From Gonapodya prolifera JEL478 (lineage: Eukaryota > Monoblepharomycota > Monoblepharidomycetes > Monoblepharidales > Gonapodyaceae): a stretch of 64,000 nucleotides of DNA. The DNA is taken from positions 1,237,737-1,301,736 of the forward strand of contig KQ965731.1 in assembly GCA_001574975.1 (NCBI GenBank), read 5' to 3'. Shown piece by piece: positions 12,096-23,674 of the stretch; within the stretch, counting starts at the first letter, position 1; every line of letters begins with the position of its first letter. A program made the position numbers and the translations under genes. The notes beneath the pieces were generated by a model. The model was given only the letters and a program-made list of their open reading frames with translations, was not told where the DNA came from and made no database searches.

Positions 12096-15000
12096 CTATA
12101 TCTCGACAGGTTTCAGTAAAGGTTTCCTGTAGTGTCGCTGCAGGTGACTTCCAGGTCCACCATCCACCGGTTTGAAAGGGGCAAATGCCCCATATGGTTT
12201 CGGGATGGGAAGCTCTGAAATACCCCCCGTGCCAATAGTGATGGCATCCGAAACGTAAGCGTTGGGTCGCGGTTCTGCCAGAGTCCGCGTCGCTGGTGAA
12301 ATTATATAGAATCCATCCTCGTCCCTGCATTGCTTCATCAGATAATGGCTCAAAACGCAACAATATTGTCGCAAACACTCACACTTCCACCACTCCAGCG
12401 CCTGTCTCCTTCCGTCGCCTTTCCTCCAGTTCTCGCAGCTCCTGCTCTCTTGCTATCCGACGCCTTTCGGCTTTGACGTACTCCAATTCAACTTCCGGTG
12501 TGGGCGCTTCGCCGCGTTCGACGCGACCACGCGCGTCCGTGAGAAGAGCTTCTTTGTCACAAAGCTCACGGTAAAGTGTCATTGCAAGAGCCTGGTGCAT
12601 TGAAAGTTCCGACACTCGCGAAGTGAGAGATCTTGTGAGAGATTTGAGTCGCCGTTGGACCTCGTTAAGCTGGTAAAAATTTATCAACAAGCGGTCAGAA
12701 CTTTCAGACGAGCGGATGACAAAATAAGGCTTACTTTCACGACAAATGATCCTGTGACAGACTTGCCCTCCTCGACACGTTCTTCTATCCGTCCAACGAG
12801 ATCTTCGACCTCTTCCAGCACCAGATCTTTCTCGAGCAGCTTCTCCTCGATCTCGGCAAGCTTTTCTTCCAAAAACCTGATTCGCTTGGCCAATTCTTGC
12901 TGCGTAGGGTCTTTACCCCCCAAATGCCTTACGCGGTCTTTGGCCTGGTTGCTGGTTGGAGTTTCCACGGTATCACCAAGGATATCAACCTGCTTCCGAA
13001 CGTCATGAAGATCTTTCGACAGTTGATCCGCCCTGTTCTCGAGTTGATCGGCTTCCGCTCGAAACTTGTGTCCGACCAAGATGCTTCGCTCCAACCCTTT
13101 AATCGCTGTTCGAATTTTCGTGATGTCTTCTTCGAGCAGCAACCCTTCTTCTTCAGCCTTTCTCATGTGCTCCTTCATTGCTTCGACTTGCTCCCTGCAC
13201 TCTTTCAACTCCTTGGTCCGTTCCGCGACGCAAGCTGCCAGTGCGTCTCGCTCAGTCGTATACTTGGCAAGTGTTCTGGAGGACGAAGATATCACAGCTT
13301 CGGCAGATGTTATGCGAGCTTGTAGGTCTGCAATCCTACTGTCATGTTGCTTTATCTGCTCTGTGTGATTAGCGTTCAGCCGTTCGGGGTTAAGGTTCAG
13401 TCAACAAATAAACGGTAGCCCACCATTTTTATCATCATGGACTAATTGCGTCTTGTTCTCTTCGTTCTTCAGTGTATCTCGAAGGGCATAGGCCGCTTGA
13501 TTTTCCCGTTTTTGTTTCTTTTGGGACCACGAACGTCAGGAACCGTGCACGTCACACGGAAACCCTTGATAAACTCACTCCTAGCTCTCGTTCCTTGAGT
13601 TCTACCTCTCCCTTCACCACCTCAACTTCGTTTCCCAGCACTTTCAATTTTTCCTCGACTTCTTGGCACCGCTGTCCCGCCGACCGCACCATTTCCGCGT
13701 ACCGATTGCGCTCTGCTTTCACCACTTCGTACATCCCGGCAAACTCATGCACGCTCTGTAATGCTTCTTCACAAGAATCTCTCGCATCGGACAGAGCGGC
13801 CACAGTGGCCGCGAGATCTTCCCGCGCCCTTCGAAGTCTCGACTGTGCCCTCAGCAGATCTCGGGCACGCAGTGTTCGCTCCAAGGAGGTGGACACGAGC
13901 CTGGACCGAGTTGCGGAAAGCTCCTTGCTCGCCCTGTCCAACTCCAGCTCGAGATTCGCAATCTTTTCCTGCTCAGATTCGACGAGTGTCCGTTTCTCCT
14001 CGTCCACGCCTTTAGTTTTCACCACGTGGTAGAGCAAAATGTCCGTTTCGCGACGAGCCGCAATCTGCTCTTGTGCGCGCTGGGCGCGTTCTCGCGCACA
14101 AGCTGACGTGTCGTGGTCCAAGTCCACGAGATGGTTCTTGACCGGTGGGATGGAAGCGAGAAGGGAATTGAGTGAATTAGTGAGGCGTCGGTTGAGCTTG
14201 AGAGCAGTGTCTTTCTCCCGTAAGGACCGAAGCAATCTATCATGTTCCCGTTTTGCCTGTAAGAAAAATATGAAGATACCATCGATCTTACCAACCTGTG
14301 AATAAGTAAACATGAAAACGAACCTCTTGAATAATTCGTCGTCCCGCCGCCTCTAGTCGGACCTTCTCGGCTCTCTGAGAGACCACCTGTTCCTTTGCAA
14401 TCTCCAACTCTTTGGCAATGTCCTCGCAGGCTCTATCAAGCTCTCTGGCTTCCCCCTTGCGGGTCTCCAGATCCGCAAGCAGGTCGAGCTTCGTTTCTTC
14501 CAACTCGCGTTTTCGTTTTTGGTAGTTGACGAGCGATTGCTCCAACTGCGCCGCCTGGGCGGTCTGGGCGTTGAGTTCGGTCGCCAACGACGATAGCGCG
14601 TCGATGAGCACGCCGGCCTGCTTTTGGATTTTGATGGGCATCTCCGTGCTCTTGGTCAGGGCCGCTGCGTGCTTCTCGCGCTCAGCCTCCAGGGTTTCCC
14701 GCTCGTGCGAAATCGTCGTGAACGTGCCCTCCTTCTCCTCGAGGTCCTTCTGCAGGTTCTCCACCTGATGCCGCCTTTGAAGCACCTCGAGCTTGAGCTC
14801 CTTGGTCGATTGAATGAGCTGGGGCTCGAGCATGTCCTGCTTATGCCGCCGAATGTCTTCGATGTCGGACAGAAGTTGGGTCTTCTCGCGTTGCGCGTCT
14901 TCAATCTCCTTTTCGAGGCGCGCTTCTCGCTCCATGCAGAGCGCTACTTCATTCTGGGCCTTTGTCAGCTCGCGCCGCAGTTCGCCGATCCCCGACGACT

Positions 15001-15793
15001 CTTGAAAGGAGCGTGCCGTTGTGCGGTCGGCGTCGACTTTTTGGGAAGCGACTTTGCGCGAGATTTGATTTGTGACCTGGTGAAGGGAGCGTTCGTAGTT
15101 GATGGCTGCCAAGAGGTGCGAGTGCAGAGAAAGAAATCGCTGGCGAAGGTCGGAAATTCTGAGGGCACAGAAGAATATGGGTGTCCGTTAGACCAGAGAC
15201 TTGCCACTTCAGGGGGCCAACGTGTTTGCGGGCTTCACCGCCCGCACTCCCTCCAAGTTTATCCGAAAACATTCTGTCAGCTTGTGACAGCAGCGAGACT
15301 CTGCATACCCTTGGATCTGTGTCCGACACGTGCATTGCCCACTAGACTGGACTTAACTTGACACACGATCCACCACTCACTTTTCCACGGGCATCTCCCT
15401 GTTCTTTTTAATTTGCTCGATCATTTTGAACGCAGGAGTCTGCTCGATGTCGAACAATCCGCTGTAGAGATCCGCGTTGTCTTCCTCATCGTCGTGTGTG
15501 GGAGCAGGAAGCTCCGTTCCAGACGCGGAGAAGAGCGGATTCGAAGCCGAGCTCAGTGGGAGTGGCTGTTCATTGGCTATTGAGCGAATCTGCTGGACCA
15601 CCTGCGCTATGGATGTAATGTCGTTTGCTGTCTGTTGCGAGGACGGGGACTCTCCACTCGGGTGCGGGGCGGTGTCCGCAGGCTGATCGGACGGCGATTC
15701 GGGCGGGGGCGCGGGTTCCCCTGGCGACGGAATCTCCATCGTGTGCTGCGACGGGGAGTCAGTCTGTGTCCCACTAACGAGCGACCGCAGCAT
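12096..15793 (-). CDS. Flagellar/centriolar coiled-coil protein CCDC146 (MBO2 family)
   Basis: Seven exons, complement(join(12096..12324,12383..12669,12735..13360,13424..13517,13579..14256,14324..15158,15381..15793)), give 1,053 residues, close to the roughly 955 of human CCDC146. Nearly the whole protein after residue 135 is coiled coil. The C-terminus is diagnostic: a [12 protein letters not shown] helix, then [22 protein letters not shown] and the very end [10 protein letters not shown]. These match the end of CCDC146/MBO2, an axoneme- and basal-body-associated protein needed for normal flagellar beating in Chlamydomonas and sperm. The N-terminal 130 residues are Pro/Ser/Glu-rich and not conserved. 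The gene indicates that this fungus makes flagellated zoospores. Confidence 0.88.
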
Positions 15794-16037
15794 CAACCGT
15801 AATTTACCCGGCGTTCACCTTGCCAGTCCCAACACGAAGGAACAGCGCTGGCATAAACCTATATGTTCATTCGACTAGATTTTACGGATGGTAAGACAAT
15901 TTCGTCCGCAGCGATAACCATTAAATTTTACATAAAGCAGGTTAATAAATACAATGCATAAAAAGTCTAACGTAATGCCTCGCTGCACTGCACAGGTGCC
16001 AGCCCTGCGCGCACGATCGAAGAAGTTAGGGTCGGGA

Positions 16038-19000
16038 TCACGCGGTCTGGTTGAGTGTGATTGCGATAGCACCACCGTTGAGCAGTGCTCCACTCGCAGT
16101 CAAGGTAGGCGTGACCGACATCTTCCCGTTCTGGCACGAAACAGCAGGGTCCGAAGTTTGGAAGATACCGCCCGGGTTCGGCGCGTCGTCCTGCGTCTCG
16201 AACTTGAGCGTGTTGCCTGTTGTCATTGCGTTTCCGATGCTCCAGGTGTTGGAGATCATGACGTTTTGCAGTCCACCGAATGTCATGGAGATTGCGGCGA
16301 GACCACCGTCCGCATCGTCCATGGGCTGGTGGCCATTGACAGACAGAGTCATTCGAAGAGGGAAGAACACCGCTCCAGTGTTGCCCCAGCAGTTGTCAAA
16401 CTTGTAGTTAAATACGTACGGTAGGCCACCCCTGTTAAGGACGAGAATAGTTAAAGAACGGTCGTCGAATGCAGTCTTCTCTTCCAAGAACGCTTACCCT
16501 GTAGCAGGAGCAGGCGTGGGTGTCGGAGCAGGGGCCGGAGTAGGGGCGGGAGTGGGAGCAGGAGCTGGAGTGGCTGGAGGAGGAGCTGGTACGGGTACAG
16601 TTGCACCTTGACCGGCTTGAAGACGACGAACGAAATCGTAAGAAAAGGAAACCCGACCAAACCACTCTCCAATCTCACCTGGAGCACCCTTTGGCCGAAT
16701 GACCGCATTGATCGGCCCTCCCGTGAGCAACTTCCCGGTCATGGACAGCGTGGGGACCGTAGCGGGCATTTGCCCCACACAAGCGACACCGGCGGGCAAG
16801 AGGAACTGCCCGCCAATGTTTGGCCCGTCGTCGATGGTCTCGAACGACCACACGTTCCCGGTGGCCTTGGAGTTTGCCGACGCCCACGTGTTGGAAATCC
16901 CAATGCTGGCCAACCCTCCAAACGTGATCTGCAGCGCCGCGAGACCCCCGTTGGCGTCGGCGGCGGGTTGGTCCCCGTTGACGCTGGCCTTGATGTTGAG
17001 CTGGAATATGTTCTGCGCGCCGCCGCTTGGGTAGCACGCGCTGATATCCCAGACAAAGTCGTAGTTGGGGGCGCCGGCGGTTGCGGGCGCGGGCGCGGGA
17101 GTTGCAGCGGGGGTGCCTGCAGTCTTTGTGGGCTGTGCGGCGGGAGGGGTGCCCGCGGCGGGCGTGGGTGCAGGTGCGGGAGTCGTGCCGGTTGCGAGGC
17201 CGTTGGCCTTTGCGAGGTTCAGCAAGGTCTGGGTGTTGAACGTGAGCGACGTGGTGACGCCGTTTGCGTCCGTGTTGGCGATAATGGGCAGCTTCTGGTT
17301 CGGGTCAAGGTACGCAACCTGTTGCACGAATGGTTAATATCGTGTCGCAACTCGCCACCACACGACGCATCCTCTCACGTACATTAGGAAGCAGCGTGTC
17401 ACATCCAAGACCCGCCCACGACGCCGCATGTCTCTGTCCCAGGAACGTGTACAGGTTGGACCCGGCCCCGGTGTCGGGGCTCGCGAAGCCAATTGTGAAC
17501 TTGGAGTCGGTGATGATCGAGGCGGCCGAAACGTCCAAGAAGCTCTGGCAGTACGCAGTCGACTCGGCCGTGGTCCCGGCGCCGGCTGCCTGATTGACTG
17601 CGGCGCGGTAAGCGTTTTGCTTGGTCTTGGAGGGGTTTCCGGCGGCGTTCACGACCATGGGGTTCTGAGAATAGAGGTGAGTTTTTCGGTCAATACGCAT
17701 GTCACATGTTGCAAAGGAAAACGAATACGAGACTCACGTTGGGAGGAACCTGCGCGACTGGCGCTTGCTGAAACTTGGCGGCCTGAAGTTCGTTGAGCGC
17801 GAGTGAGCCAAACGACATTGCCGGGTCGGCCAAACTCGGGACAGTGAACGCGGTGCAGCCGATCGCGGGGCGCAAGAACGCATCCAGGAGAAGGTTGTCA
17901 GATCCGTTGTTGATGTCGGTCGTGAGGGTTTGGGAGTTGGCGGTGGTCTTTTGGCCGATCTTGCCATTCGCGTCTAATGGAGAGAGTACAGAGATGTCAC
18001 ACCCAATTCAACAACGAGAAGCAAGCAACGTGACACCGCAGCACGTACCAAGTGAGTAAGTCGTGATGACATTATCCGACTGGTCCATATCCACAACCTC
18101 GAACGATCGGGTCGTGTAGCACGTCTTTCCGTTCTTGCCCGTTCCCAGCGCCGGGATCGTAAGCGTTGCCTTATTCGCCGCCGCAAAGAACTGCGCCGCA
18201 TTGCACGCCGCGAACTGGCCGAAAATGTCGCCCTTGGTGTTGGGGTCGCCGTTGACGCAGTTGGCCGCGGCAAGGTCTTTCCCGTTTGTGCCGTCAGCGA
18301 TTGTGGTCGATGCGCCGTTGGTCCCGAACCAGCATCCGACGACGCTTGTGGCGGTAAGGGCCGGGACGACGGGTTTGACGAAGGCCTGCCCCTTGTTGAT
18401 CATCAGGGGGGAGTAGACGGAGAGTTTGCCAGTGGCGGTGTCGACGATGGTGCATTCGGCGAATCTAGGTGTGGTGGTTGACCGAGTGAGATGCCTGAGA
18501 GCTCGGACAGAGAATTGACGCATGCTCACGTGGGCTTTCCGTCCGCAGCCTGAGTGCATCCGTTTCCGGATACGACCCACGGTGTCGAAAGACCTGTCGC
18601 GCTCAATGCGTTGGCGGGGAGGGTGACGACGCAGGCCATGTCGGGCATTGCCGCAGGCGGGGGTGTGGCGGCGGGAGAAGTTGCTGCAGGGGAGGGAGCT
18701 GCGGGAGTTGGTGCGGCAGGGGTTCCTCTGGAAGTGGGGTGCGCGTTGGAACAACTGACGGCGGAGAACATGGTTGTAATGTGCACTCACGCTTGACCTT
18801 GAGCTGCAAAGTGGCAAGTGGCGCACAAATCAGCATTTCGACGCGTTCGTGAAGAGGAATTCTTGTTACGTACCACCACCGCCAATAGCACCATTTTGAA
18901 CCGTGACGCTGATAGCGCCACCTGTGATAAGTGCTCCCGAGGCAGACACGGTCACGCCCGATGCAAATTTGCCGTTGTTGCAAGCGATTCCGGCCAAGGT

Positions 19001-19425
19001 GAACTGACCGCCCACAACGGGCTGGTCGTCCTGAGTCTATTTTGGGGTGTGAAATTGCAATGTTCGAAAAACGAACGGCGGTGGTGAAGGTGGCAAGCGA
19101 GTGGGCTACTCACCTGGAAAGAGAAAACATTCCCTGTTGCCTTTGGGTTGGCGCCGTTCCAGGACTGTCCAACCTGGACCGTAGTGGCGCCGTTGAACTT
19201 GACCTGCAGGTTCGCGAGTCCACCATTCGCGTCGCCCATGGGCTGTTGGCCATTAACACTAATATGCATATTCGCAACGAAAGTCGCATCCGTCGTCCCC
19301 CAGCAGCTGGCGACATTGTCAAAGGTAAGTACGTAAGCCGGCGTCTGGCGTTTGGCGAGCGGAGCAGCAGTTGCGGACAGCGCGGAGAAGAGGAGAGCGC
19401 AGAGTCGCGCGACGGAGTGTTTCAT
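16038..19425 (-). CDS. Large secreted modular protein with three copies of one ~110-residue domain
   Basis: A single gene read through about ten exons. The 5' exons are 18874..19036 and 19114..19425, a 13-base micro-exon 18791..18803, then 18530..18754 and further exons down to the stop at 16038. Residues 1-26 are a signal peptide with a Kex2-like AKR end. One domain occurs three times: first at the N-terminus, second near 16.7-17.1 kb and third at the C-terminus. Its shared landmarks are SVNGxQP, DAxGGLA, a GxSW/NTW core, TGN, a DDxPxxGGxF stretch, one Cys, and GALLxGGxI. Between copies lie a Cys-rich domain (VVGCWFGTNG, CYTTRSFEVVDMDQ) and an unidentified domain. Ala/Pro/Thr linkers (PAPAPTPAPTPAPAP) flank copies two and three. 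It looks like a beta-sandwich, carbohydrate-binding or matrix-type secreted protein. I do not recognise a named family. Confidence 0.8.
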
Positions 19426-20088
19426 TGCGGGGGAGTGGGCGAGAGGGGAGGGCGGAGTGGGGGAACGAAGAGGTACGCAGGCGGTAAGGGAGGTGCGAAT
19501 GTGCACTCTATTTGAAATGCGCTCGGGAAATCCTGCGATCGTCTTGGCGTGATCTGCCGCAAACCTCTCCGCAAACCGCCGTAAACTCAGTTCCGCCGCA
19601 AGGGAAATATCCCGAAAACCTGACGAGTCCGCAAACCAGCCCATATCGGGGATAATACGGTAGGCAAGCGACGCAGCCGAGAGATCAAGCGAGGGACAAC
19701 TCTCGTCAGTGCTGGTGGTGCCGAGTTTTCGCGCCTTGTCTTTCATGAACCATGTCTGACAGGTAGGATCTTGGCAGTCATCTCCGCACCGGGTTTATTT
19801 CACGTCAGGTGACACACCACAAGGGAAGAATCTGCGGGAGGGCTCTCTTCAGCCATGTACATAGCTTTATATCAAACATGAGATTACTGTACGCACGAGC
19901 GTCCGAACGGAGACCAAGAAGTGTTCTCAATTCTGTCAAAGTGGGGACGAGACTGCCTCCACCAGAGACCTGTTCCCAACGGCAACAACCTCTCACTCGC
20001 GGTCACCGTGGCAACAACTGACAACATGGTATTCAGCTCGTAACAGAAGATAAGTATGTACACGAAAACCCGGGGCGTATTCCCCACA
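19426..20088. other. Intergenic, nothing recognised
   Basis: 663 bases upstream of the secreted modular protein and downstream of the DOPA dioxygenase. No supportable gene or RNA. Confidence 0.5.
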
Positions 20089-21139
20089 TCAAACAATCTG
20101 AGCCATGCGCTCAGCATTTCCCTGGAAGTCCAGGTCGAGGGGAAGTTTCTCGCCGATCCAGGCCGCGTACCTGGTGCGGTGCGGCGAGGTGAATAAATCC
20201 CTTGTTCCAACAGTGCAGGAAGCCGTACAACGGCACATCTACGACCACGTACTTTGTGTGATCGTCAATCTCGATTTCGAGCCGGTTCTTGCCCTTGAGG
20301 TACTCCTTCTTGAGGTGTGGGTGGATGAGGACCGACAAGTCGCCTGCGCGTTCGATGAGTTTTTATATTCATTGGTCAAACTGCCAACTGCCAACACCAC
20401 GACCACGGTCAAGGTCACGCGAGTGTGACACGCACCTCGTTTCGTGAGCAGCCAGGGAATGAAGGTGCCGTACTCGATGGGGGTCACCACTTGGTAAACG
20501 AGACCGGACGTGGACGTCGTGGGATGTCATATTCACAAAGAGAATAGACAAGACACGTATTCAAGTTGGCTCAAACCACGTGAACACGGGCTTGTCTCAA
20601 ATACCACCCACCGTCAATCTCAAACATGCCCGTCTATCCGAATTCCCCATGCGCGCGCGAGCGTCCAAGTCCAACCCAAGTAACACAGAGCAACCGGCAT
20701 AAGCACCTCCAATCCAACTGACAAAAACCACCACACGGCGGACCCAAACCCACCAGGTGCGGCCCCCTGGGCGTCTCATGGAACGGCCAGTGCCTTAGGT
20801 AGGGAAACGTCGCGATGATCTCGTCCCTCAGGTTCCTGGCGAACTCGACATCCTTTTTGTTGTACTGTTTGAAGTACTAGCGGGTGGGAAATCGTTTGTG
20901 ATTCGGCAGTTTCGGCACACGGGGTCCACAACAACACATGTCAGCCTTCCCCGCCCGAACTACGGCGACAAGCTCCTTCGAAAACCCACGATGTGCACGT
21001 CAAAGTGATCGATCGGGTACGGGAAGGCCGGGCTCGGGAGCGAGGTTTGTGGTACGTCGGGTGTTGTCGATGGGGTGGGTTCGGGGGCCGATTGGGCTGA
21101 TGGAGCCTCGCTTGGGCGCGATTCCGATTCGCTGGTCAT
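20089..21139 (-). CDS. DOPA 4,5-dioxygenase (fungal DOPA_dioxygen family)
   Basis: Six exons, complement(join(20089..20170,20253..20343,20436..20489,20612..20633,20754..20876,20990..21139)), give 173 residues. One exon is 22 bases. Family landmarks: IDHFDVHIYF across the first junction, HWPFHETPRGPHL, MFEID, IPWLLTKRGDLSVLIHPH, DDHTKYAAWIGEKLPLDL. The His of VHIYF, of GPH and of LIHPH fit the metal/substrate residues of this small dioxygenase family, which cleaves L-DOPA (betalamic acid chemistry in Amanita). The first 35 residues are a Ser/Pro/Glu-rich extension, possibly disordered. The ATG at 21139 is the first in frame. This family is unrelated to the LigB-type enzyme at 3.6 kb, although both attack catechols. 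Confidence 0.88.
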
Positions 21140-21524
21140 TGCAAATGGGGCGATGGCAGTGGAGGTGGGGAGAGAGAGGTGGGTTGGAGTGATTACGAAT
21201 CCAGCCAAGGATTATGGTTTAGAATGGACCCTGTTGATAACGCCCTGGACTTTGAGTGGGCGGAGGGTCTGTTGCACGATTTATGTAAGCAGCTTGAAAA
21301 TGGAAGTCCCGCCTCCCCCGTGCAGGACGTGGTGATTTGAGGTGACGCAGATGAGCTTGAGCTTTGGGAGCTGGAGATGTGAAGAAGAAAGGTACAATAA
21401 TGTAGGATCGACTGCCCTCCCCGAGAACCAGAAAACAATGATACAATTTTGGGCGGATGGTGTTGGAGTAGATTCACACTGATCAGGAAAAGATACAGCT
21501 AACGCCCAGGATACAAGTACCGTT

Positions 21525-21710
21525 GTCGCGGTCAATTCCGTCATCAATGAAGGTCGAGGGCAGGTAGAATCTCGAGAATTGGTGATGGGGAGCAAGGAGA
21601 CCCAACGACGAGCATGTGCTCCGTCATAAACTTTGAACGATTCATTCAAACCCATGAGCTCCCTCGTCGAGACGTCGATGCACTGAATTGGCGCGGGCCT
21701 TCATTGGGGC
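21525..21710 (+). repeat. Dispersed repeat, copy 1
   Basis: Shares two blocks in the same order with the copies at 22.46-22.76 kb: one containing AATCTCGAGAATT followed by TGATGGGG, and one containing AAACTTTGAACG then ATTCAAACCCA and GAGCTCC. Divergence is moderate. No terminal inverted repeats or coding capacity were seen. The element type is unknown. Confidence 0.55.
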
Positions 21711-22460
21711 AAGCCTCAAAGTCTTCACTGCCACCTGACACTTTTTAGAGCAGTGTTGAATAAGACGACGCGTGAGATGTCCAAAATCGAACCCAGGTCG
21801 GGGCTGGGAGCAGGTTGCGGAGCGCTGCACTTCTCCATCATAGCAGTGTAATCACCTGCCCGCAATTCACGTACACTAGGCGTCGCATTCATTTGGGATT
21901 AGTTTCATTCAAAAATGTCTTGCACAACACGACATTGTTCCTTCATTCGTTTGGGAACTGCCCAGACGGCAAACTTGTTACGGTCGCCGCCGGCAAACTT
22001 CTGGCGCGCCCAAGTGACAATCCGAGATGACCATGATCGTTTCACTTTTTGTGTGGCGAAGGTGAAGGGAAGGGAAGGGACCGAGGTATGGGAGTGAGGA
22101 GCACAAGATGTTGCGATGCAGTGCGAACGAAAAAATCAAGGTTTAGACATCAGCAGGACTGGCGATTCAAAATTCAAAAGCCTTACCTTGGGCCTTTTCT
22201 TTCTTTCCAGACATACTTTGAAGGCTGGCGCCAATGAATGCCACGCGAATTTAAGTGCATTGTCGTGTCGGCGGGGCATTCCTGGGTTTGAACCTGTGCA
22301 CTCCCGACGGCTTTATTGATGGGCTAGGGAAGGTGAACTAGGTTGGATTTCAAAGTGTGTCTGTTTCAGTTGATTTCGTCCTTTGGAAGACTGACTGGCA
22401 GGCTTGATTTTTGCAACTGAGACTTGGCAATACAATCAATCAAAAACACTGTTTTAGCCT

Positions 22461-22640
22461 TAAATGCTGTCCTGTCAAGCAAGGACGACGGCAGGTCGAA
22501 TCTCGAGAATTTTTGATGGGGTGACGCGGACAGAGACAGAACATTTGCTCACAAACTTTGAACGGATTGATTCTACCCCACGAGCTCCATGTCCACCCGA
22601 AGATTCACTTGAATTTCGCACGGTTTTCATTGATTTGGCA
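22461..22640 (+). repeat. Dispersed repeat, copy 2
   Basis: Contains AATCTCGAGAATTTTTGATG and ACAAACTTTGAACGGATTGA, then CCCCACGAGCTCCATG. It is in the same orientation as copy 1 about 0.9 kb away and is followed directly by a partial third copy. Confidence 0.55.
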
Positions 22641-22760
22641 TTCGGAGACGGGGCATATGGTCACAGACTTTGACCGATTGATTCAAACCCACGCGGGCCC
22701 CATCGACTTGAAGATTGACTTGAATTCGCGCGCTCTTCATTGATTTGGTATTCGCATGAC
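22641..22760 (+). repeat. Dispersed repeat, partial copy 3 in tandem
   Basis: Repeats the second half of copy 2: CAGACTTTGACCGATTGATT, then CAAACCCACG, a GACTTGAA(T) stretch and TTCATTGATTTGG, which also ends copy 2. Copies 2 and 3 are a local tandem duplication. Confidence 0.55.
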
Positions 22761-23674
22761 AAAAATGGAGCGACATTTGCCGTCCAAGAGAGGTCTGTTC
22801 CTCTCGGAGCCGTTGCCCAGGACACACCAATGCAGACGTTGTCGCTCTCGTGTCCCATAACTGCAGTAGCGCACTTCCCCACGTTGACCTCATAGGGCAC
22901 ACACACCACCCGTTCCGATGGTCAAGCAAATCTGACGAGGAGACCCTGGATGCCGGGTCGGTGTGATGGACCAGCAAGAGGCACTCTCGGCCCAGATTTG
23001 GGTCGAGGAAGTAAATGCTGCTTCGGCATGCGGTGCTGGTTGGCTCCTCTGACATCCAAAGGAAGTGTTGGAAAAGTTTCGGGGCCAGTCTTCCTTCCAG
23101 TTAGCACGGTCAAACCAAGTTTCCCCCATTTCATTCTTTGTCCAACCGGGAACGCAAGGGCGAGAAGAGAAATCCGCCCACGCTATCGCATCCGCTCCTT
23201 GAATTCAGTGTGTGTTGTTTAGATTTTTTTTTTTTCGTCGTGCTTGTGCGCACATCATCACCGTCGCCTCCACCTGTTGCTCTGATCTGACACTCCCCGC
23301 CACACAGACTCGTGTGCTCGCGTGCACAAGTCGCTCTCGCACCAGTTTTGCTCGTTTCACTTGGAACTCTGCGAACACGCCGCGTACCCCCGGCGACCGG
23401 CACTGGCGGGCACGGAGACAAAAACACGTGACATGACGGATGGACATCAATTTCCGCTCGAGTCGGCTAAACAGATTATGCCCCCGTTCACAAGATGGAC
23501 GACCGGAAGAACTCGGCCTCTCCTTCAAGTACTACCTCTTTCTACCTCTATTATCAACTCTTTTCCTGAGAGTCCAGCTCTGGGTGAAGGAGCGCCGGGA
23601 ATCGCATCGCTCACGTGGAGCAACGAAACGCGACTCTGACACGCGATCGCGAACTGTTCGCCTGATTCGACACC

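Larger units (their letters stand above)
21140..23674. other. 2.5-kb gene-poor region with dispersed repeats
   Basis: No gene is supported here. The frames on both strands lack family resemblance and run through the repeats listed separately. A T tract lies near 23223-23235. Its 3' part is the upstream region of the transcription-factor gene. Confidence 0.55.

Noticed and set aside
21780-21860. tRNA- or SINE-like pol III B-box match on the minus strand (TGGGTTCGATT)
   Set aside because: The flanks do not fold into T-arm or acceptor stems and no A box sits at the right distance. A chance match or very old remnant cannot be told apart.
22280-22310. Second B-box match (AGGTTCAAACCC on the minus strand)
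   Set aside because: The adjoining stem has two mismatches in five pairs and no acceptor stem is found, so it is not called as a tRNA.
22627-23055. 142-codon minus-strand frame upstream of the TF gene
   Set aside because: It runs through the dispersed repeat and has no family resemblance or neighbouring exons.
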